Assembly: GCF_030519375.1 (NCBI RefSeq)
Contig: NZ_JAUMKB010000019.1
Span: 18,107-82,106, forward strand
Direction of reading: 5' to 3'
DNA from: Mucilaginibacter tolerans
GTDB lineage: Bacteria > Bacteroidota > Bacteroidia > Sphingobacteriales > Sphingobacteriaceae
Length of the DNA stretch: 64,000 nucleotides
Below are positions 42,777 to 51,338 of this stretch, one piece after another. How positions within the stretch are numbered: position 1 is the stretch's first letter; every line of letters starts with the position of its first letter. The notes below the pieces were generated by a model that made no database searches, had not been told where the DNA came from, and saw only the letters and a program-made list of their open reading frames with translations. The translations under genes were made by a program, and so were the position numbers.

Positions 42777-43589
42777 TCAACTATTTAATTTGTCTTTAAT
42801 ATATTGCCAGTCTGCCATTAATAGACTTTCCATCTTGCCATACTTACTTTCATCTGCTTTTTTTACTATTTTTTTTGTTTTTCTGAGTAAAAAATTATCT
42901 CTGACGGGTTTCAAAATATCCTGATTAAATAATTGCTTGCTAAAAAGGTGTAAAAATTTTCCGTCGGTATAAAATTTATAACCCAAATGTTTAGCTATGT
43001 AAGCTAAAGATTCAACATTATAAAATGCAATGTGCTGCCCTGTTTCCTGAGACAAGTACCACCAGTTGTTAATATCAGCCAATTGCTTAGGTTGCAGTTC
43101 AGTTGTAAAAAGCAGATTATCTGAAAGTTCAAGCATTTTTTTTATTTCTTCAATCGGGTTAGGTAAATGCTCAAATACTTCAAAGGCACTCACTACTTCA
43201 AAAGTTGTACCGGGCGGCAGGTCGGTGAAGTCGAAATGCTCGGCAAACAAATTCTGGCAATATTTATCGGTGTGATAAAAATTAAAACCCTTATCACGCA
43301 TTAAACGCGTAAATAAACCATACCCTCCAGCATAATCCAGGAAAATACCCTTTCTATTAAATTTAGTAGCTAAAAGCTTGCTGACCCTTACAGATAAATC
43401 AATGTTGCGGGATGGCAAACCAATATCCAGCTTTGTTATTATGGATGAGTAAGCTTCCTCCAGCCAAAAGGGGTGCTCCGTTTGTATAAAGCCGGTTTCG
43501 TTGCATCTGTAATATTTAACTTCATACTTATTGAGGACCAATTTGGTAAACAATAAGGTAGTATCCCTCCCGGTGATCTTACTTTGCAT
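42777..43589 (-). CDS. Class I SAM-dependent methyltransferase
   Basis: A 270-residue Methyltransf_23-type enzyme. The N-terminus has a short YYRCNETGFIQTEHPFWLEE segment seen in sugar-linked methyltransferases. The Rossmann part is clear: IFLDYAGGYGLFTRLM (motif I), then the VVSAFEVFEHLPNPIEEI helix. The C-terminal part ends in a charged helix. A role in methylating a sugar of the surface polymer is likely from the context. It is on the minus strand and is divergent from the next transferase gene. Confidence 0.9.
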   Translation of the reverse strand: MQSKITGRDTTLLFTKLVLNKYEVKYYRCNETGFIQTEHPFWLEEAYSSIITKLDIGLPSRNIDLSVRVSKLLATKFNRKGIFLDYAGGYGLFTRLMRDKGFNFYHTDKYCQNLFAEHFDFTDLPPGTTFEVVSAFEVFEHLPNPIEEIKKMLELSDNLLFTTELQPKQLADINNWWYLSQETGQHIAFYNVESLAYIAKHLGYKFYTDGKFLHLFSKQLFNQDILKPVRDNFLLRKTKKIVKKADESKYGKMESLLMADWQYIKDKLNS

Positions 43590-43666
43590 ATTTTATTTAG
43601 GTGTTTTTGTAAAAAAACAGGTACTAAGTAGTACATTTTTCGTGCTAAAATAAACAAATTTGCAGC

Positions 43667-44632
43667 ATGAAAATAGTTACGGACGAGCCTTATGATATAA
43701 AATCAGCTGTACTATTCATCATATTTAACAGACCGGATACCACTAAAAAGGTTTTTGACCAAATAAAGGCTGGTAAACCGGGGCGGTTATACATAGCGGC
43801 AGACGGGCCGCGAATGAACAGACCGGGAGAAGAGGTGCTTTGTAGACAAACCAGAGAAATTATTAATGATGTTGACTGGCCTTGCGAAGTAAAAACGCTT
43901 TTCAGGCAAACTAATCAGGGATGTAAGGAAGCGGTATCATCAGCAATAGCCTGGTTTTTTGAAAACGAAGAAGAAGGTATAATATTAGAGGACGATTGCC
44001 TGCCTAACAATAGTTTTTTTAGGTTTTGCGATACACTTCTGGAAAAGTATCGTTTTGATAATCGGATAGGGCATATTTCGGGATGTAATTTTCAGCATGG
44101 AAAAAAATGGGGAAGTGCAAGTTATTACTTCTCCAATATGACGCATGTATGGGGATGGGCAAGCTGGAGAAGAGTGTGGAAGGGATACAGCAAAGACCTT
44201 AAAAAGTTCAGTGAAAAAGAAATAAGAAAACAATTGAAAAATGTATTTGATGATAATTTTATCGTCGATACGTGGGTGCAGATATTCAACGATACAAAAG
44301 CCGGCAAAATAGATACCTGGGATTATCAATTAGCGTTAACCAATTTTTTCAATGGAAGCCTCTCTATTATCCCTAACAGTAATTTGATAAGTAACATCGG
44401 TTTTGGTAATAATTCAACGCATACTGTTGATGTGGATAGCCCTAATGCCAATATTCCATTACAGGATATTGGCGAGATAGCGCATCCGGAGTGTGTTCTC
44501 CCTGAAAAAAAGGCTGATTTGCTTACACTGCACTATGATTTTGATGTTGAACACCAAAGGCCCAAACATAATTTATTGAGGCGAAGGTTTAAAAGATGGG
44601 TAAAATCGTTGTTCAGATCGAAGAATAGTTAA
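43667..44632 (+). CDS. GT-A glycosyltransferase (HlpA-like)
   Basis: A 321-residue transferase-fold protein. It begins YDIKSAVLFIIFNRPDTTKKVF and then has AADGPRMNRPGEE and EGIILEDDCLPNNSFFRFCD, in which EDD is the metal-binding triad. The YFSNMTHVWGWASWRRVWKGY segment and the basic C-terminus (RRRFKRWVKSLF) fit the nucleotide-diphospho-sugar transferase group often annotated as hemolytic protein HlpA-like. The gene ends the cluster; a probable mobile-repeat or terminator structure lies just past the stop. Confidence 0.88.
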   Translation: MKIVTDEPYDIKSAVLFIIFNRPDTTKKVFDQIKAGKPGRLYIAADGPRMNRPGEEVLCRQTREIINDVDWPCEVKTLFRQTNQGCKEAVSSAIAWFFENEEEGIILEDDCLPNNSFFRFCDTLLEKYRFDNRIGHISGCNFQHGKKWGSASYYFSNMTHVWGWASWRRVWKGYSKDLKKFSEKEIRKQLKNVFDDNFIVDTWVQIFNDTKAGKIDTWDYQLALTNFFNGSLSIIPNSNLISNIGFGNNSTHTVDVDSPNANIPLQDIGEIAHPECVLPEKKADLLTLHYDFDVEHQRPKHNLLRRRFKRWVKSLFRSKNS

Positions 44633-44634
44633 TA

Positions 44635-44724
44635 AACTTAGAGACTGTTCAAATTTTGTGCAATCATAACTTATTGGTGCTAAAAGCATGGATTTCGACA
44701 ATAAATTTAAACAGACTCTAAGTT
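44635..44724. repeat. 22-bp inverted repeats bounding a 90-bp segment
   Basis: Left arm aacttagagactgttcaaat plus tt (44635-44656) and right arm (44703-44724) are inverted copies with 2 mismatches. The enclosed 46 bp show no gene. The segment sits just after the stop of a glycosyltransferase gene and 24 bp before the convergent barrel gene stop. It could act as a two-way terminator, or be a small remnant of a mobile element with terminal inverted repeats. Confidence 0.7.
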
Positions 44725-44748
44725 AATAATAACTAAATTCCGTGTGTT

Positions 44749-45411
44749 TTACTGAAACTTAATCCCTATACCAAACTGCCAAACCTGGTTACGATAGTCG
44801 GAGATTGGAGAATTCTGGTCATAAGTATTGGACGTAAGATCGATCAGGTAACGGGCGTGTATATCAACGTTCTGGTTAAGATCGATGCTGACGCCAAAAG
44901 CTCCTGAGATATAGCTTTTGTTGGTGGCATCATCGTAATAACTTTCACGGCTCACAGTAAATCCATTATCAAACGTGGTAGTGCTGGCTAATGGAATATT
45001 GATTTGCGGCCCTACCAGGAAATTGAAGCCGCGGACAATACGGAACTTCGCCAGCAAAGGGATATCGATATAATTATTGCGCTGCGTTAAAACCCCATCG
45101 GTCGTATTAGCCTGGTAGCCTTTCTGTGAAAACAATACTTCTGGTTCGAATGATAATGGATATATCACGGGAATATTAGCAACTAAGCCGGCATTAAAAC
45201 CCACGATACCACTTGTGCTATAGCCGGTATTGTAGGAAGATACTGTATTGGCAAGGCTAACACCTCCTTCTATTCCAACACTTGGACGATTAAAGTCGTC
45301 TTGCTGACGTTGTACAGGGCGACGGTGAACACGACGCGGGCCATAATAAGTTTGAGCGCTTACAGATCCTGCAACCAGCAGGCATATAGCTAAAATAAAA
45401 ATGTGTTTCAT
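44749..45411 (-). CDS. Outer-membrane beta-barrel protein (OMP_b-brl type)
   Basis: A 220-residue exported protein. The signal peptide MKHIFILAICLLVAGSVSA is followed by an Arg/Gln-rich segment (PRRVHRRPVQRQ) and an eight-stranded-type barrel of about 170 residues. It has repeated alternating strands (NIPVIYPLSFEPEVLFSQKG, YIDIPLLAKFRI, FGVSIDLNQNVDIHARY) and ends with the aromatic strand FGIGIKFQ. The function is not apparent; such small barrels are common in Bacteroidota. It stands alone, convergent with the preceding glycosyltransferase gene across the inverted repeat. Confidence 0.85.
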   Translation of the reverse strand: MKHIFILAICLLVAGSVSAQTYYGPRRVHRRPVQRQQDDFNRPSVGIEGGVSLANTVSSYNTGYSTSGIVGFNAGLVANIPVIYPLSFEPEVLFSQKGYQANTTDGVLTQRNNYIDIPLLAKFRIVRGFNFLVGPQINIPLASTTTFDNGFTVSRESYYDDATNKSYISGAFGVSIDLNQNVDIHARYLIDLTSNTYDQNSPISDYRNQVWQFGIGIKFQ

Positions 45412-45508
45412 TGGAGTAAGTTTTTATAGTTTATTGACTTTTTAGAGTGAAAGACAACAAATAGGTTTAGTTGTTTATCGAAATTTTTTTAATTAGGGTT
45501 TAATAGTG

Positions 45509-45600
45509 GTTGAACAGGTTGTAGTTCAACTGTTATAAAGGTTTTTTAGCAATAACTTTTACAGCCTTTCAACATTTCTAACATTTACAACTAATTTGCA
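45509..45600. repeat. gttgtaa-type degenerate repeat upstream of the GH3 gene
   Basis: gttgaac (45509-45515) and gttcaac (45524-45530) form a perfect 7-bp inverted repeat. Further gttgtaa-type words on the minus strand follow to 45600. They are the same kind of words as in the rpsB-tsf spacer at 20094. Confidence 0.6.
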
Positions 45601-45621
45601 ATAGCTACATTTGAAACCTCT

Positions 45622-47352
45622 ATGAATCAACTTAAAAAAGGGTTAAGCTTTACTTTCCTGTGTGTGTTGTTAGTGAGCGGCCTTTCTGTTGACGCTCAGC
45701 AAAAAATTAGTTATATCAATCTGTTAAGCCATCAAAACCATTGGGTCGATTCGGTTTATAAAAAACTCAGCCGTAAACAACGTGTAGCGCAATTATTTTT
45801 TGTCAGGGCACATACCAACCGGGGACAGGCCTATGAAGATTCCGTAGGGAATGTGATCAAAGATCAGCAAATCGGTGGTTTGGTGTTTTTTCAAGGGGGA
45901 CCGGTGCGACAATTGACCCTCATCAATATCTACCAGAAACTGGCTAAAGTACCCCTTCTTGTTGCAATGGATGGTGAGTGGGGTGTAGGTATGCGGTTGG
46001 ATTCAACAATGTCTTATCCATATCAGATGACCTTAGGCGCCATACAGGATAATTCATTGATCTATAAAATGGGTCAGTTTGTAGCCTATGACTTTAAACG
46101 GTTGGGCATGCAGATCAACCTGGCGCCGGATATGGACGTGAATAACAATCCCAATAACCCGGTGATCAACTACCGGTCTTTCGGGGATAACAAATACAAT
46201 GTTGCGACTAAGGGGATTGCTTATATGAAGGGTATGCAGGACGCAGGTTTGCTTACTACTGCCAAACATTTTCCTGGCCACGGCGACACGAATGTAGATT
46301 CGCATCTTGATCTGCCTTTACTGCCTTTTAGTCGGGAACGATTAGATACACTCGAGGAATATCCTTTCCGCCAGGCAATCAAAGCAGGTATAAGCGGGGT
46401 AATGATAGCCCATATGAATATCCCAGCACTGGATACAACCAAAAATCTGCCGTCTACTTTATCGCGCCCTATTGTAACTGGGATATTAAAAGATTCACTT
46501 GGTTTTAAGGGCCTGGTGGTATCCGATGCGATGGAGATGAAAGCTGTAGTAAAATATTTTCCTGAAGGTGATGCAGATCTTCGGGCTTTTATAGCCGGGA
46601 ATGATATTATCGAATTGTCGGAAGATTCAAAGAGAGCAATTGATATTATAAAGAAAGCCGTGCGCCAGAAGAAAATAACCAAACTGGAGTTTGAAGCAAA
46701 AGTGAAGAAAGTATTGGCTGCCAAATACTGGGCAGGATTGAATCATTATCGCGAGGCCTCACCCGAACATTTGGTTGAAGACCTGAACAGGGAAAGTGCT
46801 AAAGCATTGGTTCAACAATTGACCGATGCATCAGTTACCTTATTAAAAGGGGATGCCTCAACCGTGCAGTTAAGCCCGATCGCCAAAACAGCTATCATCA
46901 GCATCGGGGTTTCAGGGCCTACCTTATTTCAAAATGAAATAGCCCAATGGTATTTGAATAATGATACCTTTATTGTAGACAAGACAACACCAGCGGATGA
47001 TTTGCTCGCGCTACTGGATAAATTACGCAGCTACGACCAGGTAATCGTTAGTATTAATGATACCCGGGCCCGGCCTGCCAGCAAGCTGGATTACAGCAAC
47101 GGCGTAAAAATATTTATTGCGCAAGTGGCTGCTCATCCGCATTCAGTAGTTTGTGTGTTTGCCAATCCTTACACCCTGGCTGGTTTACCTGGTATTGAAA
47201 ATAGCGGTGCATTAATTGCCGGATACCAGATGAGCGACGAAATGCAGCGATCGGCGGTGAAGGTGATCAACCGAATCATCGGTCCGAAAGGGAAGTTACC
47301 GGTTCGGGTCAGTACTGTTTTTCCTTATGGCACGGGAGTTATTTTAAAATAA
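45622..47352 (+). CDS. Exported GH3 beta-N-acetylhexosaminidase (NagZ-like)
   Basis: A 576-residue secreted family 3 glycosidase. The signal peptide ends near residue 25 (GLSVDAQ). The catalytic TIM barrel has the N-acetyl recognition motif KHFPGHGD (215-222), with the His that acts as general acid/base in this NagZ class, DSHLDLP (226-232) and the nucleophile Asp302 in VVSDAMEM. A smaller C-terminal domain (about 370-576) resembles the GH3 C domain. It should release GlcNAc from peptidoglycan or chitin fragments. The ATG lies 8 bp after a TACATTTG -7-like box at 45606-45613. Confidence 0.93.
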   Translation: MNQLKKGLSFTFLCVLLVSGLSVDAQQKISYINLLSHQNHWVDSVYKKLSRKQRVAQLFFVRAHTNRGQAYEDSVGNVIKDQQIGGLVFFQGGPVRQLTLINIYQKLAKVPLLVAMDGEWGVGMRLDSTMSYPYQMTLGAIQDNSLIYKMGQFVAYDFKRLGMQINLAPDMDVNNNPNNPVINYRSFGDNKYNVATKGIAYMKGMQDAGLLTTAKHFPGHGDTNVDSHLDLPLLPFSRERLDTLEEYPFRQAIKAGISGVMIAHMNIPALDTTKNLPSTLSRPIVTGILKDSLGFKGLVVSDAMEMKAVVKYFPEGDADLRAFIAGNDIIELSEDSKRAIDIIKKAVRQKKITKLEFEAKVKKVLAAKYWAGLNHYREASPEHLVEDLNRESAKALVQQLTDASVTLLKGDASTVQLSPIAKTAIISIGVSGPTLFQNEIAQWYLNNDTFIVDKTTPADDLLALLDKLRSYDQVIVSINDTRARPASKLDYSNGVKIFIAQVAAHPHSVVCVFANPYTLAGLPGIENSGALIAGYQMSDEMQRSAVKVINRIIGPKGKLPVRVSTVFPYGTGVILK

Positions 47353-47362
47353 GTTCGACAGC

Positions 47363-48034
47363 ATGGAAACAAAGATCAGGGCGATTGTTACCGGGGCTAC
47401 CGGGATGGTGGGCGAAGGTGTATTGCAGGAATGTTTATTGCACCCGCAGGTAGAAGCGGTACTGGTAGTGAACCGAAAACCATGCGGGGTAACTCATCCA
47501 AAACTGAAAGAGATCATCCATGCTAACTTTTTTGATGTTTCGCCGATTGCGGATCAGCTGAAAGGATATAATGCCTGCTACTTCTGCCTGGGCGTAACTT
47601 CCATCGGCAAGAAAGAGCCGGAGTATTATAAACTCACTTATACCCTAACCATGCATGTTGCTGAGACCTTAAGCCGGCTCAATCCCGATATGACCTTTTG
47701 TTACGTATCTGGCGCTAGCACAGACAGCAGCGAAAAAGGCAGTCAGATGTGGGCGAGGGTGAAAGGTAAAACAGAGAATGACCTGGCAAAGCTTCCTTTT
47801 AGGCAGGAATTCAATTTTCGGCCTGGATTGATGAAAGCCGCCAAAGGAGCTAAGAATGTGCCTTCAATCTATAAATATCTTAGCTGGCTATACCCGGTTA
47901 TTCATTGGCTTTTCCCGTCTGCATCATGTGATTTGACAGAGGTTGGGCGGGCGATGATCAACGTTACTTTGTATGGTTACCCGACGCAAATTTTAGAAGT
48001 GAAAGATATTGTGACGGCGGCGAAGACAGTCTAA
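47363..48034 (+). CDS. NAD(P)-binding Rossmann protein (NmrA/SDR-like)
   Basis: A 223-residue atypical short-chain dehydrogenase-like protein. The dinucleotide site is TGATGMVGEGVLQECLL near the start, with the following VLVVNRKPCG region where the 2'-phosphate or ribose would bind. The YYKLTYTLTMHVAETL helix and CYVSGASTDSSEKGSQMW carry the region of the usual Ser but not a clear YxxxK, so catalysis is uncertain. It lies 10 bp downstream of the GH3 gene and is probably cotranscribed. The substrate is unknown. Confidence 0.85.
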   Translation: METKIRAIVTGATGMVGEGVLQECLLHPQVEAVLVVNRKPCGVTHPKLKEIIHANFFDVSPIADQLKGYNACYFCLGVTSIGKKEPEYYKLTYTLTMHVAETLSRLNPDMTFCYVSGASTDSSEKGSQMWARVKGKTENDLAKLPFRQEFNFRPGLMKAAKGAKNVPSIYKYLSWLYPVIHWLFPSASCDLTEVGRAMINVTLYGYPTQILEVKDIVTAAKTV

Positions 48035-48116
48035 AAATCTTCAATATTCATTTTCTATTTGATAGTGGCCCGAAAATATTTTCGTTGCCTTTTGCTTACA
48101 TTTACTTTATTCTATT

Positions 48117-51100
48117 ATGCAATCTACTCCCAATAAATATAACGAGAAATTTCAGGAAGCTTTAAACCGACTGAACCCGGAGCAACGCTCTGCTGTGGAT
48201 CAGATAGAGGGGCCAGTGCTGGTTGTTGCCGGTCCGGGAACGGGTAAAACGCAAATATTGGCGGCACGTATAGGCAAGATATTACTGGATACCGACGCCA
48301 ATGCGCACGAAATTTTGTGTTTAACCTATACCGATGCTGGAGCCGTGGCTATGCGTAAGCGTTTATTCGAGTTTATCGGGCCGGACGCTTACCGGGTGAA
48401 TATTTATACTTTCCACGCTTTTTGTAACGAGGTGATCCAGGAAAACCTAGACTATTTTGGCAAACTGAACTTGGAGCCTTTATCTGATCTGGATTCGGTT
48501 TCTCTTTTCCAGGAATTGGTAGATGATTTTCCGAATGACCATTTATTAAAGCGTTTCACCGGAGATATTTATTACGATGTTCCGCGCCTGAAGAACCTGT
48601 TCTCGGTTATGAAACGGGAAAACTGGGACGAGGAAATGATCCGTGTTGCCGTTGATGAATATTTGAATGATTTACCTAATCGTGAAGAATTCATTTACAA
48701 AAGAGCTAACGCCGTAAAAGGCATCAAAGCCGGCGACCTAAAACAAAAAGATATTGATGCTGCACGCGAGGTAATGTCGAAGCTTTTATCGGCGGTGAGC
48801 GAATATCAGCGTTATGACGCCAAAATGAAGACGGGCGGCTATTATGATTATGATGACATGATCATTTGGGTGCTTAAAGCCTTCCGTGAGAATGAGGAAA
48901 TGCTGCGCAAATACCAGGAGCGCTATCAATATGTTTTGGTGGACGAATTCCAGGATACCAGCGGTTCGCAAAGCGAATTACTGAAGTTGCTGCTGAATTA
49001 TTGGGATACGCCAAACGTGTTTGTAGTAGGTGACGACGATCAATCGATTTTCAAGTTCCAGGGCGCCAATATGAAGAACATACTGGATTTTGCGGGTGAC
49101 TATGTCAAAACATTGAAGACCGTCGTGCTAAAGCATAATTACCGATCTAACCAGCATATACTGAATGTTTCAAAAGCGTTAATAGGCAATAACCGTGAGC
49201 GATTAACGGGACAATTGCAACTGGATAAAAACCTGATGGCAGCCGGTGCCCGGTTCAAGGAATTGGCACATGAACCTGTGATCCGGGAATACGAAAACCC
49301 CGCGCAGGAAATGGTGCATACGGCACATCAGATCAGACAATTGATAGAGGGCGGAACAGCAGCCGGTGAAATAGCGGTCATTTATCGTAATCATAGTCAG
49401 GTAGAGGAATTGCTGCAATATCTCGATTCGAAAAAAATAGCCGTAAATACGCGACGAAAGATCGATATCCTAACCCTACCCTTTGGCGAAAAGATCATCA
49501 ATATACTACGCTATCTCGCTATGGAAATGGATTCGCCCTATAGTGGCGATGAGTTGCTGTTTGAGATCATGCATTATGATTTTTTTGAAATACCGCCGAT
49601 TGAGATTGCCAAAGCCAGTATCGCAGTTGCCAATCAAAACTATAAGACGTCGAATAACGGAGAGCCAAAATCATCGCTCAGAAGATATATCAGCGAATTA
49701 AAAATGCCTGCCCAGCAAGCATTATTTGATGCGCCCGCTAACCAGGAAATGAAATACCTGATGACCTACATCGATGATCTGTTGAAGGCATCGGTTAGTG
49801 TCACTTTACAACAGCTTTTCCAGGATCTGATCGCCAAGATGGGTATTCTGCGATATATCATGAAACAGCCAGATAAAGGCTGGTACATACAAGTGCTGAC
49901 CAACTTCTTCGATTTTCTGAAAGATGAAAGCCGCAAAAATCCGGATATCAGTGCAGGTAATCTGGTTGCTATCATCGACCTGATCCGTGATAATAACATA
50001 AGGCTACCGTTAACGCAAGTGATCTATTCCGAAAATGGTGTCAACTTTTTAACAGCACATGGCTCAAAAGGTCTTGAATTTGAACACGTGTTCCTGATCG
50101 GTTGCGACAAGAAAACATGGGATAGCAAAGGGCGGAATAATGGGTTCAGCCTGCCAGATACATTAACACAAGCGCCGGATGATGAGATCGCTCAGCGGGA
50201 GGAAGCAAGGCGTTTATTTTATGTGGCTTTAACCCGGGCCAAGCAGCATTTAAGCGTTTCATACGCGGCAAGGGACAAGAACGGGAAAGACCAGGAAGCA
50301 TCACAATTCGTTGGCGAAATATTGGCTGCAACCAATTTGCGGATAGACTATCCAAAGCCTGCAGAGGAGGACATGCTGGATTTTTATGCTACGCAGTTTA
50401 GTGAAGATGATAAGCCGAAAGTAGAGCTGATTGACAAAAATTATATTAACCAGTTATTGCAAAACTATACGCTGTCCGTTACCCATTTAAGTAACTATCT
50501 GGATTGTCCGCTACGGTTTTATTTCCAATGTCTGATTAGGGTACCTTCAGGGAAAAGTCCATCAGCAACATTTGGTTCGGCTGCACATGATGCTTTGAAA
50601 AGGGCTTTCCGTGCATTGAAGGAGAACAATGACGAATTCCCACCGACAGAGCTATTTATGAAGGATTTCCGGACTTACATGTTCCGCAACCGGGATTCAT
50701 TCACCAAAGACGAATTCAAACGACGACTGGATTACGGGGACAAAATATTGCCACCTTATTACGAGCTGAATACACTGAGTTGGAATAAAATAGCCCTTGT
50801 GGAGCTATCAATAAAGAACATCGAGGTGGGTGGCGTGCCTGTAAAAGGAAGTTTGGATAAAGTAGAGTTTACCGGAAAACAGGTTACAGTAGTTGATTAC
50901 AAAACAGGTAAATTCCGCAATGCAAAAGAGAAATTACAGCGGCCAACCAATGACAAACCTAATGGCGGCGATTACTGGCGGCAAGCAGTTTTTTATAAGT
51001 TGCTTATTGAGAATGACCGATCCAAAGACTGGCAGGTAATAAGTACGCAGTTTGATTTTATTGAACCGGTAAGCGAAGGCGAATATGTTACTGAAAAGAT

Positions 51101-51287
51101 AGTTATCAGTCCGGAAGATGTGGAGATTGTGAGGGAGCAGATCAGGACGGTTTATGCCAAAATACAGGCGCATGATTTCAATACCGGTTGCGGCAAAGAG
51201 GAGTGCGACTGGTGCCATTTTGTGCGCAGTAATTTTAAGCAGACCGGGAATATTATGGAAGAGGCGGAAGAAGCGGATGCTAATTAG
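48117..51287 (+). CDS. UvrD/PcrA-type helicase fused to PD-(D/E)XK nuclease
   Basis: A single 1056-residue protein. The superfamily 1A helicase occupies about 1-720: Walker A GPGTGKT (39-45), CLTYTDAGAVAMRKR, YVLVDEFQDTSGSQ (motif II), VVGDDDQSIFKFQGA (III), HGSKGLEFEHVFLIG (V) and RRLFYVALTRAKQHLSVSYA (VI). The C-terminal part (about 790-1050) is a RecB-like nuclease: SYLDCPLRFYFQ, SLDKVEF and VVDYKTGKF with the Asp and Lys of the active site, then CGKEECDWC. The cysteines are placed as in AddB-type Fe-S nucleases. It likely resects or unwinds damaged DNA. It stands alone in its operon, with no partner subunit nearby. Confidence 0.94.
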   Translation: MQSTPNKYNEKFQEALNRLNPEQRSAVDQIEGPVLVVAGPGTGKTQILAARIGKILLDTDANAHEILCLTYTDAGAVAMRKRLFEFIGPDAYRVNIYTFHAFCNEVIQENLDYFGKLNLEPLSDLDSVSLFQELVDDFPNDHLLKRFTGDIYYDVPRLKNLFSVMKRENWDEEMIRVAVDEYLNDLPNREEFIYKRANAVKGIKAGDLKQKDIDAAREVMSKLLSAVSEYQRYDAKMKTGGYYDYDDMIIWVLKAFRENEEMLRKYQERYQYVLVDEFQDTSGSQSELLKLLLNYWDTPNVFVVGDDDQSIFKFQGANMKNILDFAGDYVKTLKTVVLKHNYRSNQHILNVSKALIGNNRERLTGQLQLDKNLMAAGARFKELAHEPVIREYENPAQEMVHTAHQIRQLIEGGTAAGEIAVIYRNHSQVEELLQYLDSKKIAVNTRRKIDILTLPFGEKIINILRYLAMEMDSPYSGDELLFEIMHYDFFEIPPIEIAKASIAVANQNYKTSNNGEPKSSLRRYISELKMPAQQALFDAPANQEMKYLMTYIDDLLKASVSVTLQQLFQDLIAKMGILRYIMKQPDKGWYIQVLTNFFDFLKDESRKNPDISAGNLVAIIDLIRDNNIRLPLTQVIYSENGVNFLTAHGSKGLEFEHVFLIGCDKKTWDSKGRNNGFSLPDTLTQAPDDEIAQREEARRLFYVALTRAKQHLSVSYAARDKNGKDQEASQFVGEILAATNLRIDYPKPAEEDMLDFYATQFSEDDKPKVELIDKNYINQLLQNYTLSVTHLSNYLDCPLRFYFQCLIRVPSGKSPSATFGSAAHDALKRAFRALKENNDEFPPTELFMKDFRTYMFRNRDSFTKDEFKRRLDYGDKILPPYYELNTLSWNKIALVELSIKNIEVGGVPVKGSLDKVEFTGKQVTVVDYKTGKFRNAKEKLQRPTNDKPNGGDYWRQAVFYKLLIENDRSKDWQVISTQFDFIEPVSEGEYVTEKIVISPEDVEIVREQIRTVYAKIQAHDFNTGCGKEECDWCHFVRSNFKQTGNIMEEAEEADAN

Positions 51288-51295
51288 ATAAACCG

Positions 51296-51320
51296 TAGAG
51301 ACGCGATGCATCGCGTCTAA
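51296..51320. repeat. GATGCATC-type palindromic repeat, copy c
   Basis: gacgcgatgcatcgcgtc is a perfect palindrome (centred on atgcat), with a tagag/ctaaa outer pair that is less well matched. It lies 8 bp after the helicase-nuclease stop and 19 bp before the start of the second M28 gene. Confidence 0.85.
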
Positions 51321-51338
51321 AAATGACCAAATATCACC

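Noticed and set aside
44635..44724. Complete insertion sequence
   Set aside because: Only 46 bp lie between the inverted arms and there is no transposase frame; it is at most a remnant.
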